Notes: generated by a model from the sequence alone, not told the origin. DNA of 64,000 nucleotides from Karalla daura (GCA_029224185.1 CM055188.1:19876497-19940496), one strand, 5' to 3'; positions 22,039 to 36,269 are shown, numbered from the stretch's first letter. Made by a program: numbers and translations.

Positions 22039-25000
22039 TCACACTAGGGTTCCTGGGTCTGCGCTGGGCTCCTTTGGGGTCGCTTCTTGCATCTGTGGAC
22101 TCTGCTGATAGAGGGAGAACTCCATCGACCTGTTGGAGGGTGGAGGCAACACAAAATCAATACAGCGCTTCAGAGGCAGGAAGTGGAGCATGAAACCACA
22201 GTGAGAAAACATCTATATAAAATAAAAAGTGAGGTTATATGACAGAGCCCAAAGAGGGTTAACGTCTAAATGTGTGTGATCTGGAGGGTGTCTGCATGTT
22301 GCCCTGAGGCGAGGCAGACAATGCTGACCTCACAAAATGCAAATACAAATATAACCACAACGTGGGACATGGACGGGTTGGGAATGGTAACTCTTGGGCT
22401 CCATCAGGTATCAACATGCTGTGGCCTCTTGATGATTCTTGCTTCAAATTGTGTGAGTTTCAATTGTGTTGAAGGTTGAAAGACTGGGATCTGACTGGCC
22501 GCTTCAGGCAATTTACCTGAAAAAATTCACCAGACTCTCTGCACTGTTCTTGTCTTCCTGCCTGGTTTTATCTCCCTTTGTCAAAAATAGATTAGGTGTA
22601 AATTCTCCACAGAGCCGAGCAGCCTGCTGCAAGCACAGCTGCTGCAAGCACAGCTGGAGGGCGACACAGCTGTTAGAGCATCGACCTCTGCTGGAAGACT
22701 TCTTACCAGCTTCCAGTGAACAAGGTTTTCAAGTTAATCTGGTGAACACTGAGAGTCTGCATTCACAAACATTTACTGATATTTGTGGTCCAAAAATATC
22801 ATATTCTAAGCCTTTAAATCAAGTTTATTCGGCTTTATTTTAAGTACCTATTCACAACAATTGTTATCCCAGAGCATTTTAAATAGAGAACAAGTACAAA
22901 CAAAGCCCCAACATAGCTCCTGACATGATCTGAACATCTGACAAGTTTGCTCTGCTTTAAATACATGGTGATAGTGAAGCACAAAAATCTGTTACAAAGT
23001 CCCTTTCTTTTCACGTCATAATAACCACATAATGTACCTCATTTTCATATATCTACCCATGGCTAAGGACCCCAAAAAACAAAACAAAGACGTATCAAAA
23101 GTCCTAACAAGTAGCACCCCAACCACATGCCCAGTGGATCCTATCCCAACCAGCCACCTCCAAAACATATTATGCAACCATCATCCCCGACAATCACCCA
23201 GCTCATTAATGCTCCGCTCGCTTCTGGCACATTTTCTTTGGCATTCAAAGTGCCGCTGGTAACACCTCTGCTGAAGGAGCCTTTTCCCAATCCCACTCAT
23301 TTGGAAAACCACCGACTAGTCTCAGCCTCCTCGTTCCTATCCAAAATACTAATTGGCTAATTGGAGAGGACAGTTTCCAAACAGGCCACAGAACGCATAT
23401 TGTAGAGCTACTTCCTCCATCCAAAACTGTCCGGGTTAAGAACTGGTCACGTCACTGACACAGCCAGGTTGTCTATGACAGAAGCGTTAAAAAACAACTA
23501 CAGCAGCCGATCAAGTCGTCAGTTCTCATTCTGCACTTTTGATGAAGCTTGAAGTATGAAGTACTTTTTCTCCTGAGTCGCTCTGGATAAAAGTTAAGCA
23601 CAGAAAAATACTGAGAGACTGACCTGCCATGCAGTGGGTGACCATGGAAGCTCGCTGACTGGGGTATCTGGGACCTTTGGAGGTTGCCTGGTTCACCTTG
23701 AACGGACTGAGCCTGGTGCACCAGCGGGTGAGGGTGTGACAGGCGGGAGATCCCGGCCTCCTGGGCCTTGGAAGCAGTGGGAGGATAGCCAAGGGCGTTC
23801 CTCAGGTACCAGTCCCTCAGGCCCTCCAAAGCCAGGGCTTTGTGCAGGCTTCGTGTGGAGTCCTCTGGGGTTGGAAGAGAGAACTGCGGGGGTCTGCGGC
23901 TGAAGGAGCTGCTGGAAAGATCTGCCTGGTAGGGGTGCAGGTTAGGGATGGAAGATGTGGTGGTGCCGGAGGCCGGGAGAGGGGTTTCATATGCTGACAG
24001 CAGGATGGCATCCTGGGGATGTTGTTGTAAAGGAATGAAGGGCCCACAAGATTTGGTTCTGGTGACTTTGACCCTTCGCAGTTCGGCTTGGGACCCCCGG
24101 AGGACCATGGGGCTGTAAGGAGGCGCAGCGCTGGGCAGGTGCACCTGGGAATGGGAGAAGCCATTCGAATGGGGCGGCACCACCGCGGTGGAGGAGCGGG
24201 GCGAGGACATGTCCTGCCAGATTCTGCCAGTGGACTGATACAGGGGGTGCTGCACTTGCATCCTCTGCTGTTTGCCCCAGATATAGTCCATCAGTAGCTC
24301 ATTGTAGCCACCTCCAGCAGCCCTGCCACCCATGGACAGACGCATTTTGGCCTGGTCCACTGAGCCGTCCGCGTGTCTCTCGGGGCTGCCCAGGTGAATG
24401 TGCCTCAGCTTGCCGTCAGTCAGCGTCTCTGAGCTTTTGTAGGGCCCTCCTCTGGGCGGCATCCCGTTTCTGGGAGCGGGATCATCGGGAAGACTGGATC
24501 TATCCAGCAACGCCTCGGAGCTGTTACTGCGCCGGGCCCGGGAGCTGTAGGGGCAGCTGCGCCGGTCAGATGAGGAACCCTCCTGGGCGAGAGGAATCAT
24601 GTAGGGCACATCCAGGCTGCCAGACCACTGCTTCAACCCGCTGCCACCTGATGCATCCGACCTGAGGCACAAGTCGGCACAACAGCGGCTTAGATTGGGA
24701 GAGGATGAAGAAAAATGACTGACAAACAATTTTAATCTAGCGTGTAACTGCATTTCTCAGAAAATCGCCTCAGAGGAGATGCAGTATTTATGCTCAGAGA
24801 TCAAACAATGAGCCGAGGCCTGTGCTGGTTTCTAAATACGACACTAATCGTTGTTACAACCCTACCTCTGTGTAAGCATGCAACTTAGTCATTAAGCCAT
24901 TAAAAACCACGCAGTTATCACAGCAGGAGGGAGCGGAGCATAGCAGGTCACCTGACATGAACGCTGATCGGAGCTGTGCGGGCCAGCAGGGGCGTAGCTG

Positions 25001-27386
25001 GAACGCTTCTGCCTTCAACGTTCGACGCACTTCTTGGTAAAGAGTGAGTCGGGCTGTGAGGATCCATACGGGAGAATAATCAAGACGATGTTACGGACAC
25101 GTCATATGGACACTGTCAAGCGCAGCAAGCAGACCGCACAGCGTGCGGTACAGAGTGAATTGAAGGGATTTACCTCACAGAGCTCGTGGCAGAGTTGCGT
25201 CGTGTCCTCATCTCGTAGTAAATCTCGACTGGTGACAGCTTCCTGCTGAGCCTGTGGTCCGGGCTGCCCACTGTGAGCCGCGGCTGAGAGAGGGAGCGCT
25301 GGTCGGCGGCCACACTCGGAGAGGACTCTTTTGGGTGGAGAAAGAATGGGATTAAAATATATATATATCTTTTAACCTGTTCACAGCCAAGTGCGCTATT
25401 TAGTATGACTGCACACACAGTGCTATATGACCCACTGAACCTGAGTGTTAGGTGGAATGAGATGCAAGTACTCACTGCTCATCATTAACATGATATCTGG
25501 ATATACAGTACATCGACCACAGGCAAAAACAGCTACTGTGAGACTTTGGCTTCAGTTCACTCACCATTGTCATGGGATGTTGAATCTGACATGGAGCTTG
25601 TACTTTCTGACATAACAGTGTCCTCTGCAAGACAGCAAAACAATGACATGGTAGCACAGATGCAACATGGAATTAAAAAGCTACAAATCAAGATGCTAGT
25701 GTTGATTCATCTGATTTAATCTATATCACAAGCAGAAATACTGAGATGCAATATATGACAAGTACATAGACAAGATAGGAGACAAGATAGAAGGTGTTTT
25801 GTCACTGTACCTGTGTGACACCCCCGATGGACCGTCCTCTTGTTGTTTGGAACATTTTTGTCTGATTCAGAGTGTCTGTACAGAGCACCAGTGAAGATGG
25901 CTTTCATCTGCTTTCTTTGGGCAGCGTCATCCTGAAACCAGGGCCAGGTAGCAGTGTTGGACCACAAGTATACACACGAGTACAGCTGCTGCGTAAACAC
26001 AATTCATATTCAAGGTGTTGACTTACCTCTGCCTTGGTGTTGGGCACCAGGCCAGCTCTGCGCTGCACCAGTGGGGGTTTCTCTCCTGTCTCTAAGGGGA
26101 AAGCACGTGGCAGCTTCCCAGTCAGCTCCTGCAGAGGACATTCATTAGTGCCCAGTCGCTAAAATCCACCGTCTCACCAGGCTGGGAGCTCCAAGTGTTA
26201 TATAAAATGATACCACTTAGAAGATTACTTCAAGTCTCAATAAAATCACCCTTGAAAAGGGTTGACTAGACTGAAAAAGATGTGCCAGAAACCGTGTTTC
26301 TATCAGGATTTACTGTAACTCCTGAGCAGAAACACAGTAGTGAGGAATGCTTCAAAATTAGCTACAGAGGGAACAGAGTGAACAACTTTTTTATTTTTTT
26401 GCACATATGCACAGATCTGCAAACTGCTCTCAGCTTAACATTTGTGATAAATTAAGAGTGAAAGAACATTCACCGAGCCACACGTGGTTTAGAGAGAGGT
26501 ACTCACAGCTTCCTGCAAACAGACTTGTTTGAGCTCTCCCACCCTGGTGTTGAGAAGACCCTCCAGCGCCTGCTTCCTCTCTTGCAGCGCTGCGATCCTC
26601 TCAGCCTGAAGCTTGCTGTCCTGGCAGCCTTGAACATCTACAAAGAACAGCCGTATCACATGTAACTCACCGTGAGGCAGGCTAAAGTTAGGAACACTTG
26701 CTCTTCTGATCCATGTAGCTGCACTTTTTAACCAAATACGTAGGCTATGTAACAATTTTGATTCCTGAGGGACAAAAAAAAAATCAAGATGCCAATATTT
26801 ATCAAAATTTAAGAGAAATCAGATGGTTTTTCCAGTCAGGCCAATACCTTTTTTAGTTTTTACCTTGTTATTGGACTTTCTGTCCACAAAAAAAAGAAAA
26901 AAAGACAAAACTTAACAGCTGGAGACTAGACATTTTCATGTAAAATAATATTTATTGAAATGCAGGCGTGACATATTCAAAGGATTACAATGTCAAATGT
27001 CGTCACTTAAACTCAAAATGTGAATAAAAATGTTTCAGATTTGATTGTTTCACAATGCTTGCCTATTTTAGTCCCTTCGATCATCATGACATCTGCTCAC
27101 AGTTCCTCAGTGCTCAGATATAATTAACCTTCCTGAGGACGGGAAACATGAACAAAACGCATTAACACATACAGCTGTTTTTTTTTTAGCTGGTTGTTCC
27201 CTTGAGGAAAAAGGAAACCTCCCACTATCTGGCTTCTTGTTCTCGAACTGTTTAAAAAAAGAGGAGCTAATAGATTTGCCACTTCAGGCTTGTTCAGGCA
27301 CGGCGTGTCTTTACACTGAGAAGACTTCAGCCCTTACCAGGAGCCCCCAAACCCATGGATGTGATCAGGTGTCCTTTGACCTCCAT
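22039..27386 (-). CDS. ccdc120: Coiled-coil domain-containing protein 120
   Basis: Nine coding exons join in phase to 615 aa: 27338-27386, 26507-26637, 26027-26128, 25811-25931, 25565-25624, 25174-25327, 24952-25053, 23624-24661 and 22039-22129. Human CCDC120 (about 630 aa) is a cytohesin-binding scaffold placed at centrosomes and endosomes, of the same N-terminal type as FRMD4 and INAVA. The order of shared blocks is clear: start MEVKGHLI; coiled-coil ALEGLLNTRVGELKQVCLQE then ELTGKLP, the cytohesin-binding type segment; SSSMSDS-like serine-rich region; RRNSATSS; LPRSASNVEGRSVPATP; WSGSLD; RRSNSSEALL; TRTKSCG; ALEGLRDWYLRN; and the end DPGTLV. The last four residues fit a class I PDZ ligand, as in the human protein. 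The final intron holds a LINE fragment. The long exon 23624-24661 carries most of the disordered, Ser/Pro-rich half. The start was chosen by matching the human N-terminus. Confidence 0.92.
23080..23530 (+). pseudogene. Degraded L2/CR1-like LINE reverse-transcriptase fragment
   Basis: In two or three frames the plus strand encodes recognisable pieces in the right order of a fish non-LTR reverse transcriptase N-terminal part: TTCPVDPIPTSHLQ, then TPLLKEP, LENHRLVSASSFLSKIL, then a stop, FQTGHRTH-like and MTEALKNN. The intact family reads NYRPVSLLPFLSKILE and SGFKTGHSTE at the corresponding places. It has stops and frameshifts and lacks the catalytic domain. It is antisense to ccdc120 within its last intron. 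Confidence 0.75.
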
Positions 27387-30300
27387 GTGATGTGGTTCTG
27401 AGGACTTTACAACTTGTGCTCCAGGCCAGACCCTCACCTGAAGAAAAAGAGGCAGAGCATTAACCTCTGTGGAGAGACAGGAAAGGGACATACCCAGGTT
27501 GTTGACACACTCCTCTCGCTAACCTTGCAGTATCAGCCATGTGTTTTCTTGGGGAGAGGAGTCGAGGGTTGCATTTCTGATGGCTCAGCAGTAGATAACC
27601 ATGGGAGTCTGCAAGATCACATTACAGCAGGTACCATGAGGGGGAGCCACTGCACCTCTGCTCAGATGTCTAAAGCTCAAACCTTGAGATTACAAGAATA
27701 TTATTAGATTTGAAGAAAACAGTGGTGCAGCCTTGCTTTGCTTTTTCTACCTTACTGTAAAAGTAAAGTCAAGCCTGTCACACTGTGTGAATGCATAAGA
27801 GAGTCCGTCACAAACAGCACGCCAAACAACTTTTACAAAACACAAAGACATATCAAAGATTTTCTAAAGAAAATATCAAGAGTAAAAAGTTGGCTCATAA
27901 GTTAAGTTGCACCTGAAGGCATTCTGAATGTGAGTAATAGTCTAAAATTGGCCCTCAGACGCAATTAGCATCCAATTAATTTGGAAGGCGTAGGAAGAAA
28001 GAGACAGGAAGAGTAACATTAATAATGTATAGACAGAAACAGAGAGAGAGAAACCTAATCCATTTGTGTTTTATGTCTCAATAGCTCAATAGCTATTGGG
28101 AGCAGCGAGAAGGAGCCAAAGGGAGAGAGCCAGGAGCAAAGTGATGGAATAAATAACACAGGCAAGGAATAAAAGCAATGTTCACTGCCATTTCCTCTGT
28201 GCTGCAGTCATAAATATGAGAGTTTACATGAACTTTACTTTGCATGGACAGGACTTTTACTGCAGTTTATAGTTTATGCATATCAGATAATATGTGATAG
28301 TTTCATTGAGAAGTAAAAAAAGAAAGAAAATGGTGCCTTCAATTCAATAAATCCCCATTTAAAGAAGCTGATACAAGAAATGTTGCAAGTGAGGAATGAA
28401 TGTCGCCTATGCACTTCTCCCCACATAATGGAGGTTCATTACAAACAAAGCCTCTTCCCTGATACCCAATAGGGACTTGACATCCAAAAATAGCATTACC
28501 GTTTTCTGCCAAAAGCTTCTCATTCAATGCTGCACACAAATCGCTGCCATAAACAAGCATCTTGCCAAGAGAGTAAATCATAAAACGACTCCATTCAACC
28601 CACAAATCTAGATGGAGGGCCTTAAGGGCTGAGTCAAAATTGCCCGTCCAAAGACTGCTTCTGCCAGCAGCGACATCTTTCAAAAGGAAACATTTATCAA
28701 TCTCTGAACATCTGTCTCATAGCTCTGAAAACAAGTGGCCAGATCTTTGCTTTTTGAGGTCAATAAGACATAGAGTTCTGCCTTCTTCACCCAAACAACA
28801 TAAAGACTGAGGCTCACTTTGAGCATGGACATAGCTGAAATACTTGCATCAAGTTTGCTCCTGTGCTGCAGTCCTAGAAGTTACCGCTATTTGCTCCTGT
28901 ACGTGTGAAAACCCCCAGCATGCCTGACCTCCCATTAACAGACAAGCAGGAGCCTTTCCCACAAACAAGTGGCAGAGTTACGGTCGCCTCTCAGACAAAA
29001 GCTCATCACATGAGCCTTGTTACACAAAACCCAGTCTGTGATAATCAGATTCCAAGTTAATCTAATATGCCGGGGGAGGACTTTTCACCTGGGAATGTGA
29101 GGGGCACTGTCATGTCTGTACTCTGCTGAGGACCGAGCAGTTAAACCAACAGAGAGAAGCAGTCAGGAGGAGACAGGCAGAGACATTTGGTATTCGTCTG
29201 GGCGGTCGCTGGGCAGCTGAAGACAGAAGCCAAAAGGCTGCCGTGCCTCTTAAGAATAGCTTTGTCCAGCAACCAAAACATTTGCTTAGAAATGCAGAGC
29301 TGTCCCTCTCACCCAATAAACAGTCCCTTTTGCCTCTTCATAAAACTAACAATCCTTCGACCTCACACTTTGACTTTCATTTCAGGCTCCTACAACTGAT
29401 GTGTTGACGTCATTGAAGTGTTGCAATGTGACTTTTGCAGGAAGAAATTACACATCCCTCCTCTTAAGATTAAAAAGTTGCTCCTATAAGAAATAAAGCA
29501 CATCATTGCCCTGCACTGTACAGTTGCTGCTACAGCCTCTCTTGGTCTGGCATATTACAAGAGCAGCAATATTTATCAATCAGTTGATTGGAGTAAAACA
29601 TATTTGCCAAGAGCTTTATTGTTTGCTTGATGTTTTTTTGTTTTTTATTTACAGTTTTTAGCAAAAATGTAAAATATTTGCTGACTGTGGCTTTGTACAC
29701 ATACAGATTTGTCATTTTGGAAACGTGGGTGAACAAAAGCCTTTTGACATAACTTGGGGCTCTAGGAAAATCTAAGAAATGCTCTAGGAAAGCATATTTT
29801 GCACTTTAGATCACATAGACTGAACAACTAATTAGTTTAACATGAAATTCAATAAATTAACACATTTTACATCCCACTCGCTCTTATGAGGTTAGATTGT
29901 TGACTAAGAGACGCTCTTCTGATGGTGTGCAGAGCAGCTCAAACCCAATGTTTAAAGGTGTTGTATGCAATGTTCGTCATAAACACACATCAGCTTGCTG
30001 GAAAAACAGCCCTTTCTCACATCAGTCACAGCCTGGATGCAGTGCCCTGACCACTTCTTGAGTTTGCGTGCGTCCACCGAGCGCCTCTGACATCAGCGGA
30101 CAAATGTGAAATAACATGACGCTGCACAAAACAACCATCGTGTGATGCACATCACACTGTGTTCTAGCATTTAACTCTATCCCATAATTGCTCCTTGTGT
30201 CAGATTATGCTTAACTCATAACCTGTAGAGTTTCCAGTTCACAAAAACTTTTACAGACAGCCTCAGGCAGGTCTAACAATAGCTGTTGGTAGAAACATGT

Positions 30301-33300
30301 GAATTTTTAGTAGGAAGCCAGTGGCAAAACGTATCGCTGGGTTAACAACTCAGGGCTGACAGAAAGGACAGAATATTAAGGTTAAAGAGAGACTGAATCT
30401 GCCCTGCAACGTAAAACTAATCAGCAGTAAGTAGGCCCACTTAGCATCAAGATACCGGCCTCGTAGAAACGGCACACATCACAGTTCCCCAGGGTTGCTT
30501 CAAGTATCGCTGTAAGACATGAACAAATCAATCACGTGCAACAGGTCACCCTTTTAACCACTATTGACTCAAAAAAAAAAACCACACACACACCTGGGTG
30601 AAACGGTGGTCTCACTGGCTCGAGCACTAACTGCCTCAACATCTGGTCCGCAGATGTGTGCAGCAGCACAGGTACAACAACACGAGACAGCATCGCATTC
30701 CAGAGCAAAGCTTGCGGGACAGGCAGCGGGACAATGGAGGATCAGATAAACCAAGAGTCACAGAGCTCTGCATCAAAGGAGGGATCGGAGGAGGAACGAG
30801 GCCGAGAGATACCAGCCCAACGCCATCATGAAACGCCTGTTGATTTTGCATGTGCAAATGGGGGGGTGAGGGGTGGTGGGGATCTGGATGGCGGTATAGA
30901 TAGCACTGCAGGAGCCACGTTGATTAAAACATGAGCTGATGCGATGAAAGTAAGCGGCCCCTGTGCAGCGCGCATCACACACATGCAAATCAGCGAGGGG
31001 TTTAATATGCAAGTCCATCGGCTCAGAAGCCCATGAGGTTGGTCCGGTCCTAACGCGTCCACAGAAGGAGCCGCACGTCTCTCCTAGGACTTATAAGTCA
31101 TACATATTAGATCACAGCATTCACAGCAATGCTAAAATACGACAACCAACAGTTTTCTTTTCCACTTTTCTCATCCCTTGATAAACACAAAGCCTCCCGG
31201 TGCTTCAGAGATTCACTCTCTCTGCTGTCAGCTCCAATCCGGCCCCTGAGTCCCTTCAACAGCCTAGTGTTGTCAACAGCCTTCACAAAACGCATAGATC
31301 CCTGACTTACAGCGCAGAGTGTCTTTATATGAAACGGCAGGTCCTTTCTGCAACAGTCTTGTGTGGCTTCAGGTGCACAATGTGCTTGTTGGTGTGTTTC
31401 AGTGGGCAACAGGGAGCAGCTGAGATGTAAAGAGCAGCTGAAATATCACCTCCAGCTCTGTGCAGACAGGTGAGGGCTGCAGCCCTCATGTTGACTGTTG
31501 GTGTTGACACAGCTGCTGCTGTTGTGAACTTACTCGTGGTAACCGGAGCAGGGTTACAACCAAACGGCTCCTGCCAAAGACGTGTTGAGGAGTCAAAACT
31601 AGGCCAACTGTGCTGCAGCTTGACTGAGCAGCTCTGAAATATCTGTATGAAATTGATGCAGTCATGATAGCGCTTCCAGGCGTGATGGTGCGCTCAGTCT
31701 CACTTGGCTCTCTGTGTTCATCCTCCCGTTCAGCATCAAACACAAAAGGATGTCACACACCTGGTGTTGAGTTATAATGATGGAGAACGAGGAAACTTCT
31801 CCACCTGGAGACAAAAGCGAGATGCGGTTCATAAATCAGGGTCAGACATGCAGCTGATTCAGGGTGTAGGATTTACTGTACTACCTCCACTTGAACAACC
31901 CCAACCAAAGACCTCCAGAGATCCGAGGAAGGTCAGGTGAACCCACTTCCCACCCCCCCACTATAATATGATCTCCTCTTGCACTCACATCCATGAAATA
32001 CTGATTTATAACACGCTTATCGGTAGCAGGGCAGCTTAGCCTGACCCGATTTCTCCTCCCTGGCCTTGATGCTCACCTTTGCACGTTTGACACAACTACT
32101 GTGGGTAAAACAAAGCAATCTTGGTGATTGCTATCCACCTGGATTCTGCTAAGCTGAGGTGGGGGAGTAATAAAGAAAGGAATGTGCCTTTCACATCCGA
32201 GGGGATTATTCCTATGCATTTCCCCTTTGCTCTGTAACACCTGGAGGGATTTCTGTACAGTATGTATTCCAGGGTCGTTTTTATGTTCCCCGTGTCTGTA
32301 ATCTGCCTTGTTTAGTTATGGAGGGTTGCTCGGTGCTGCTGATGGTGCGTACCCACGGCCATGGACTTTCACATTCATTAGCACACATGCACGACAGTCG
32401 GATCTGATTCCTCTTGTGGGTTCTTGAAAATGTGGGTGAATTCCCCATTGTTGTAGTCGTCATAGCACCGCTGCTCCGGTGTATTTTCAACACTTGATAA
32501 GGTCTGGGATTTGATTCCCTGAGCCCTCACAATACACACTATCACACTTTGTGGACGAAACCCAGAGCATATTTACATTCGAACACCATACAGGAAAAAA
32601 AGATTTTTCCAGGGTCTTCCAGGATCCAGATCATTGTGAGTCTTGCCCTACAATAACCTGTAGGTTTGACAGTTCAACTTCAACTGAAACACATGCTAAA
32701 ATCATGTCAGTGCATGGCTTAAGGGCATCATCAAATGAGCAGTGTCACCTTGATGTAATGATGTAGCAAAAGAATAGCACTTTGTTGTAATTAATCTGGG
32801 TTAAGATCCTATGTTGTGGTGTTTTATTGAATTGAAACACTTACAGTAGCATGACAACCACGGGCAGCTCTTCATAGAGACTCGGAGAGCTGCGCTACCA
32901 ATTTGTACGTAACAGCAAAGAGAGAGGAGTGAAAACAAACACCAGCATGTGTCAGAATTCCCCTGAACAAGATGCAACAGAGCATGAATGGCCCCCACAG
33001 CTTTCCCTGTTGCAATAAAAACCTCAAACCTCTTTTCAAATGGCTTTGATGGCCCCCAAATTCAAAGACCCTCGCAAAACACCAGAACCCGAAAATGGGA
33101 ATCATCAGCACTTTCCAAAAAGCTTTGGCAGTGAGGTGGAAAATCCTCCTCTGAAAACAGAGAGGTGATTCCCAGATACACCCAAGGCAGGATCAGCAGT
33201 GAATCACCCTGAAGGCACTGACTGACCCCGGCCGGCGGTGAGCTTTTCCCTATCCAGACAGACATCCTTGTTCAGGAATCTGTTAATAATAGGGCTCAAT

Positions 33301-33439
33301 GCTGCTGCATGAGAACAAGCGGTATTTATAAGAGTGAAATCAATAGGGCCACGACAGAAAGAAGCAGCGGAGCACACATGTATTCCCCAGAAGCTTGACA
33401 TAGATTTTGGTTTTTGATTCACCCTCTGTGCGAATTCAT
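27387..33439. other. ccdc120 upstream, gene-poor stretch
   Basis: Six kilobases without a supportable gene. The longest open frame (28339-28683, minus, 114 codons) has no recognisable motif, no neighbouring exon and no known match, so I do not call it. An AT-rich piece near 27,950-28,100 with CAATTAGCATCCAATTAATT carries clustered TAAT cores and might be regulatory, but nothing more can be said. Confidence 0.5.
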
Positions 33440-34410
33440 CGTCTCATGGTGAACATGCACTGTGCTGTGCGTGCGTGTGTGTAGGTGCGTGCGTGTCTGC
33501 GTGCGTGCGTGTGTGTATGTGTGTGAAGGCGATGAAGGGGAGACGGAGGGTGTCCGTCCCTTCCATTTCCAGATTTCCTAGCGTGTGTTTTTGCAGCGCA
33601 CCTGAAGACAGACAGAGAGCCTGCACCGGGGGGGCAGCAGCCGGTGCAGCCCCCCGGTGCAAGCTCTCTGCAGACGGCGGCACCGGCTCACGGTGAGACG
33701 CACCGGCTGAATTCACGGGAGCAAGGACGTGTCGCAGGTGCGTGGCCCGCACGAGACAACGCTGGTCTTTACGCACGTTTCAAATGATGAAGGCATTACC
33801 AAATAAGCCGAGCACATTTTTCTTTAAATGTCTATTTCTGCCTGTCTCGGTGTATTAGTACGCCCAGTCAGGATGAGAAGGACATCATGGAGCAACCCCC
33901 CCCCCTTCTTACCAGAGAACATGACCGATGCCTTCCGAGGTCTCCATGCTCTTCTTCTGCAAAACCAAGCCGTGGCAGATCATAACCGTCGTGTGAAAAA
34001 AAACAAAAACAGAAAAACACTCATCCGTCCCCAGGCAGCAGAAGCTAGAATCAAATAAACGCGCTGTGACAAACGGGGACAGACAGACTCCCGTTCATGG
34101 TGCCTTCGCGTCCCAATTGTAATTCAGCAGCTGTGTCGGCGCTCTGCGCATCCCGGCAGACCTGCTTTTTGCGGAGAAGAAAGCTTCTCCATCTGCACCG
34201 GATGAAAAGCCCCGTTTTTCCTTTTCTTTTTTTTTTACAGCAGCCAGCTGACTCAACGCTGTCACAGCATAGACGCCCCTCCCAGATGTTCCTGCCTTCA
34301 ATGTGCGCCGCTTTAATCCCGCAACGCAAATATTGTGGGCCAGTTGTTGCACAGGCACGCGCACCGTGACGCTGAATAGTTAAGTGCGTGCGCGCGCGCA
34401 CACTTACACA
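33440..34410. promoter_or_regulatory. CpG-rich patch with GC hairpin, possible promoter
   Basis: Local GC and CpG content is visibly higher than in the flanks, with GCACCGG-type repeats at 33.62-33.71 kb, CGCGCGCGCAC near 34.39 kb and many CpG sites. It lies about 6-7 kb upstream of the ccdc120 start and could hold its first exon or an unrelated promoter. No splice donor could be fixed. Confidence 0.3.
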
Positions 34411-34548
34411 CATACACACACGTGTGTGACGCCTTAACCAGTGCCTCAGTGTTCATCTTATTTGTGGACGATTTTAAATGCTCTACCTGTTTCTCTACGT
34501 TTTTCAATTTAATATCTACTATCCACAAATATATCCATTCAGATTTTG

Positions 34549-34550
<2 letters not shown>

Positions 34551-34619
<69 letters not shown>
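34551..34619. repeat. (TATC)n microsatellite
   Basis: About seventeen TATC units in a pure run. Confidence 0.95.
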
Positions 34620-36269
34620 GAACATAGAATTTTCCTGCATTCGTCCCATAATGGACAAACGCCAAAACAACAAATAAGCAGTTTCATAATAATAACAACA
34701 CACATTTAGCTCTACATAGATGATGCTAGCTTGCTTACCTTGATTTATTATGCCTACAGGGTATTTGTTATGCACCAATATGCCAGGGCCAACTCTCACT
34801 GTGTTACTTGGCAGTAAACAGTCCCGTCTATTTTCAGCACAGATTCAAGACCTTGTTGTCCGGTTTTTAAAAAATGTTTGTGTATAAAAATAGAAGTGAT
34901 AATAACTATATTAATTAAATCATATTAGCAATGGGGAAATGATAAGCAATGATGTTGCGTACACAAATTCACTTAAATTAAGGAAAGATTTAAGATGACA
35001 TTACAGTATTTTTCTGGTTGAAAGAGAGACGTTATTGCAGCAACGCAATGTACATTGGTGCCTGCACAGTAACAAGCCATTGCAAATCAGTTAAGCTAGT
35101 TAGTGATAAAGGCTTCGCTTCAAACGCAGATCTTAATGGTGCAAAGATCAAAGGCTCTGAAGTTGTACCAAACATAAATGTGACTGAATTTAAAGGCATA
35201 TGCTGCTCAGCTTAGGCTGAGCAATAAAATTGTATCCCTGTGGATCCCTTTGCCTGTCACTCAAATTATATGTATTTTGAATCAGGCAGCAAATTACAAA
35301 TATCAGATGTGAGATGTTGAAGAATTCATTGACAGTGGTACACTGAATATGCAAGCTTAGTCTCTGAAGGTTTCTGTGTCAGTTCACGAGTAAATCTTCA
35401 CAGCATGAACATCTTTACAGATGCTGCGGGAGCCTAGGGACCATAAAGGAATATGATTATATAGAAAGGAAGTCAGGCATAAAAGTCAAAATAATTAATT
35501 CAGAAGCACACAGGCAGGAAAATTTCTGCTAAGTAAAAACACTAAAGAATTCAAACACTAATCAGTCATCCAAACCACAACAAATAACATCCAAAAACCC
35601 AATGTGAACATTTACAGCTGGACGGATGGATGAAAAGAAATTTTGAGTATATAACAAGTTCTGACAAAACATTTTGGACTCAACTGCCCCACTTACAAGA
35701 GACCAAAAAAACCTTTTGAATGTAAATGCTTCATTTTGACGACCAATCAGACCGGACAAGGAAATACAACTTAACATCACATAAAGAAAAGAAGAATGGT
35801 ACAGCAGCAATAATTAAGAGTGTAAGGCTCCTGAAGTGTATTGGTATATGGCTGGTCCACACATCACATACTATCACTTTGGGGACTTTTCTGGCCTTTA
35901 CTCCAGAGAGGAGAGCTGGAGGGTTCACAGGAGATAGACAGGGGAATGACCCAGCGTTGGACACTCAACTTTACTGTGGGAACAGTAAATATCCGTGCCT
36001 CCAGAAAATGGTGTAACAGCAGGTCGTTCAAATGCACACTAACTTTAAAGTTGTCCGTTTGTTAGAGGCACATAACTGAATGAATGCAGTCTAATACCAA
36101 CGCTCTGTATGTGTCCAGTCAACAAGAAGGGTTTAGTCTAGAAACTGGTTGAGTTGAAAACCGTTTTCAAGAGCAAATTCTCCAATATCCTGATCTTGTT
36201 TGCAAAGAAGAGATTTTAAGATTTGTTTGACAAAATACCGAGACATGTCTGACGATAGTCTACATATAA
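34620..36269. other. AT-rich stretch, nothing recognised
   Basis: I see no coding exon, RNA gene or recognised repeat here, only short random open frames. Confidence 0.5.

Noticed and set aside
22640..22730. tRNA-like sequence (GACACAGCTGTTAGAGCATCG)
   Set aside because: It suggests a tRNA-derived SINE head, but no cloverleaf or B box could be assembled, so no RNA gene is called.
26027..26128. Apparent frameshift in the ccdc120 exon coding for ELTGKLP
   Set aside because: A careful recount of the bases gave 102 nt and a continuous frame into the next exon.
28339..28683. Minus-strand open frame of 114 codons
   Set aside because: No recognised motif, no partner exons, no splice context. It is compatible with chance in a 6-kb gap.
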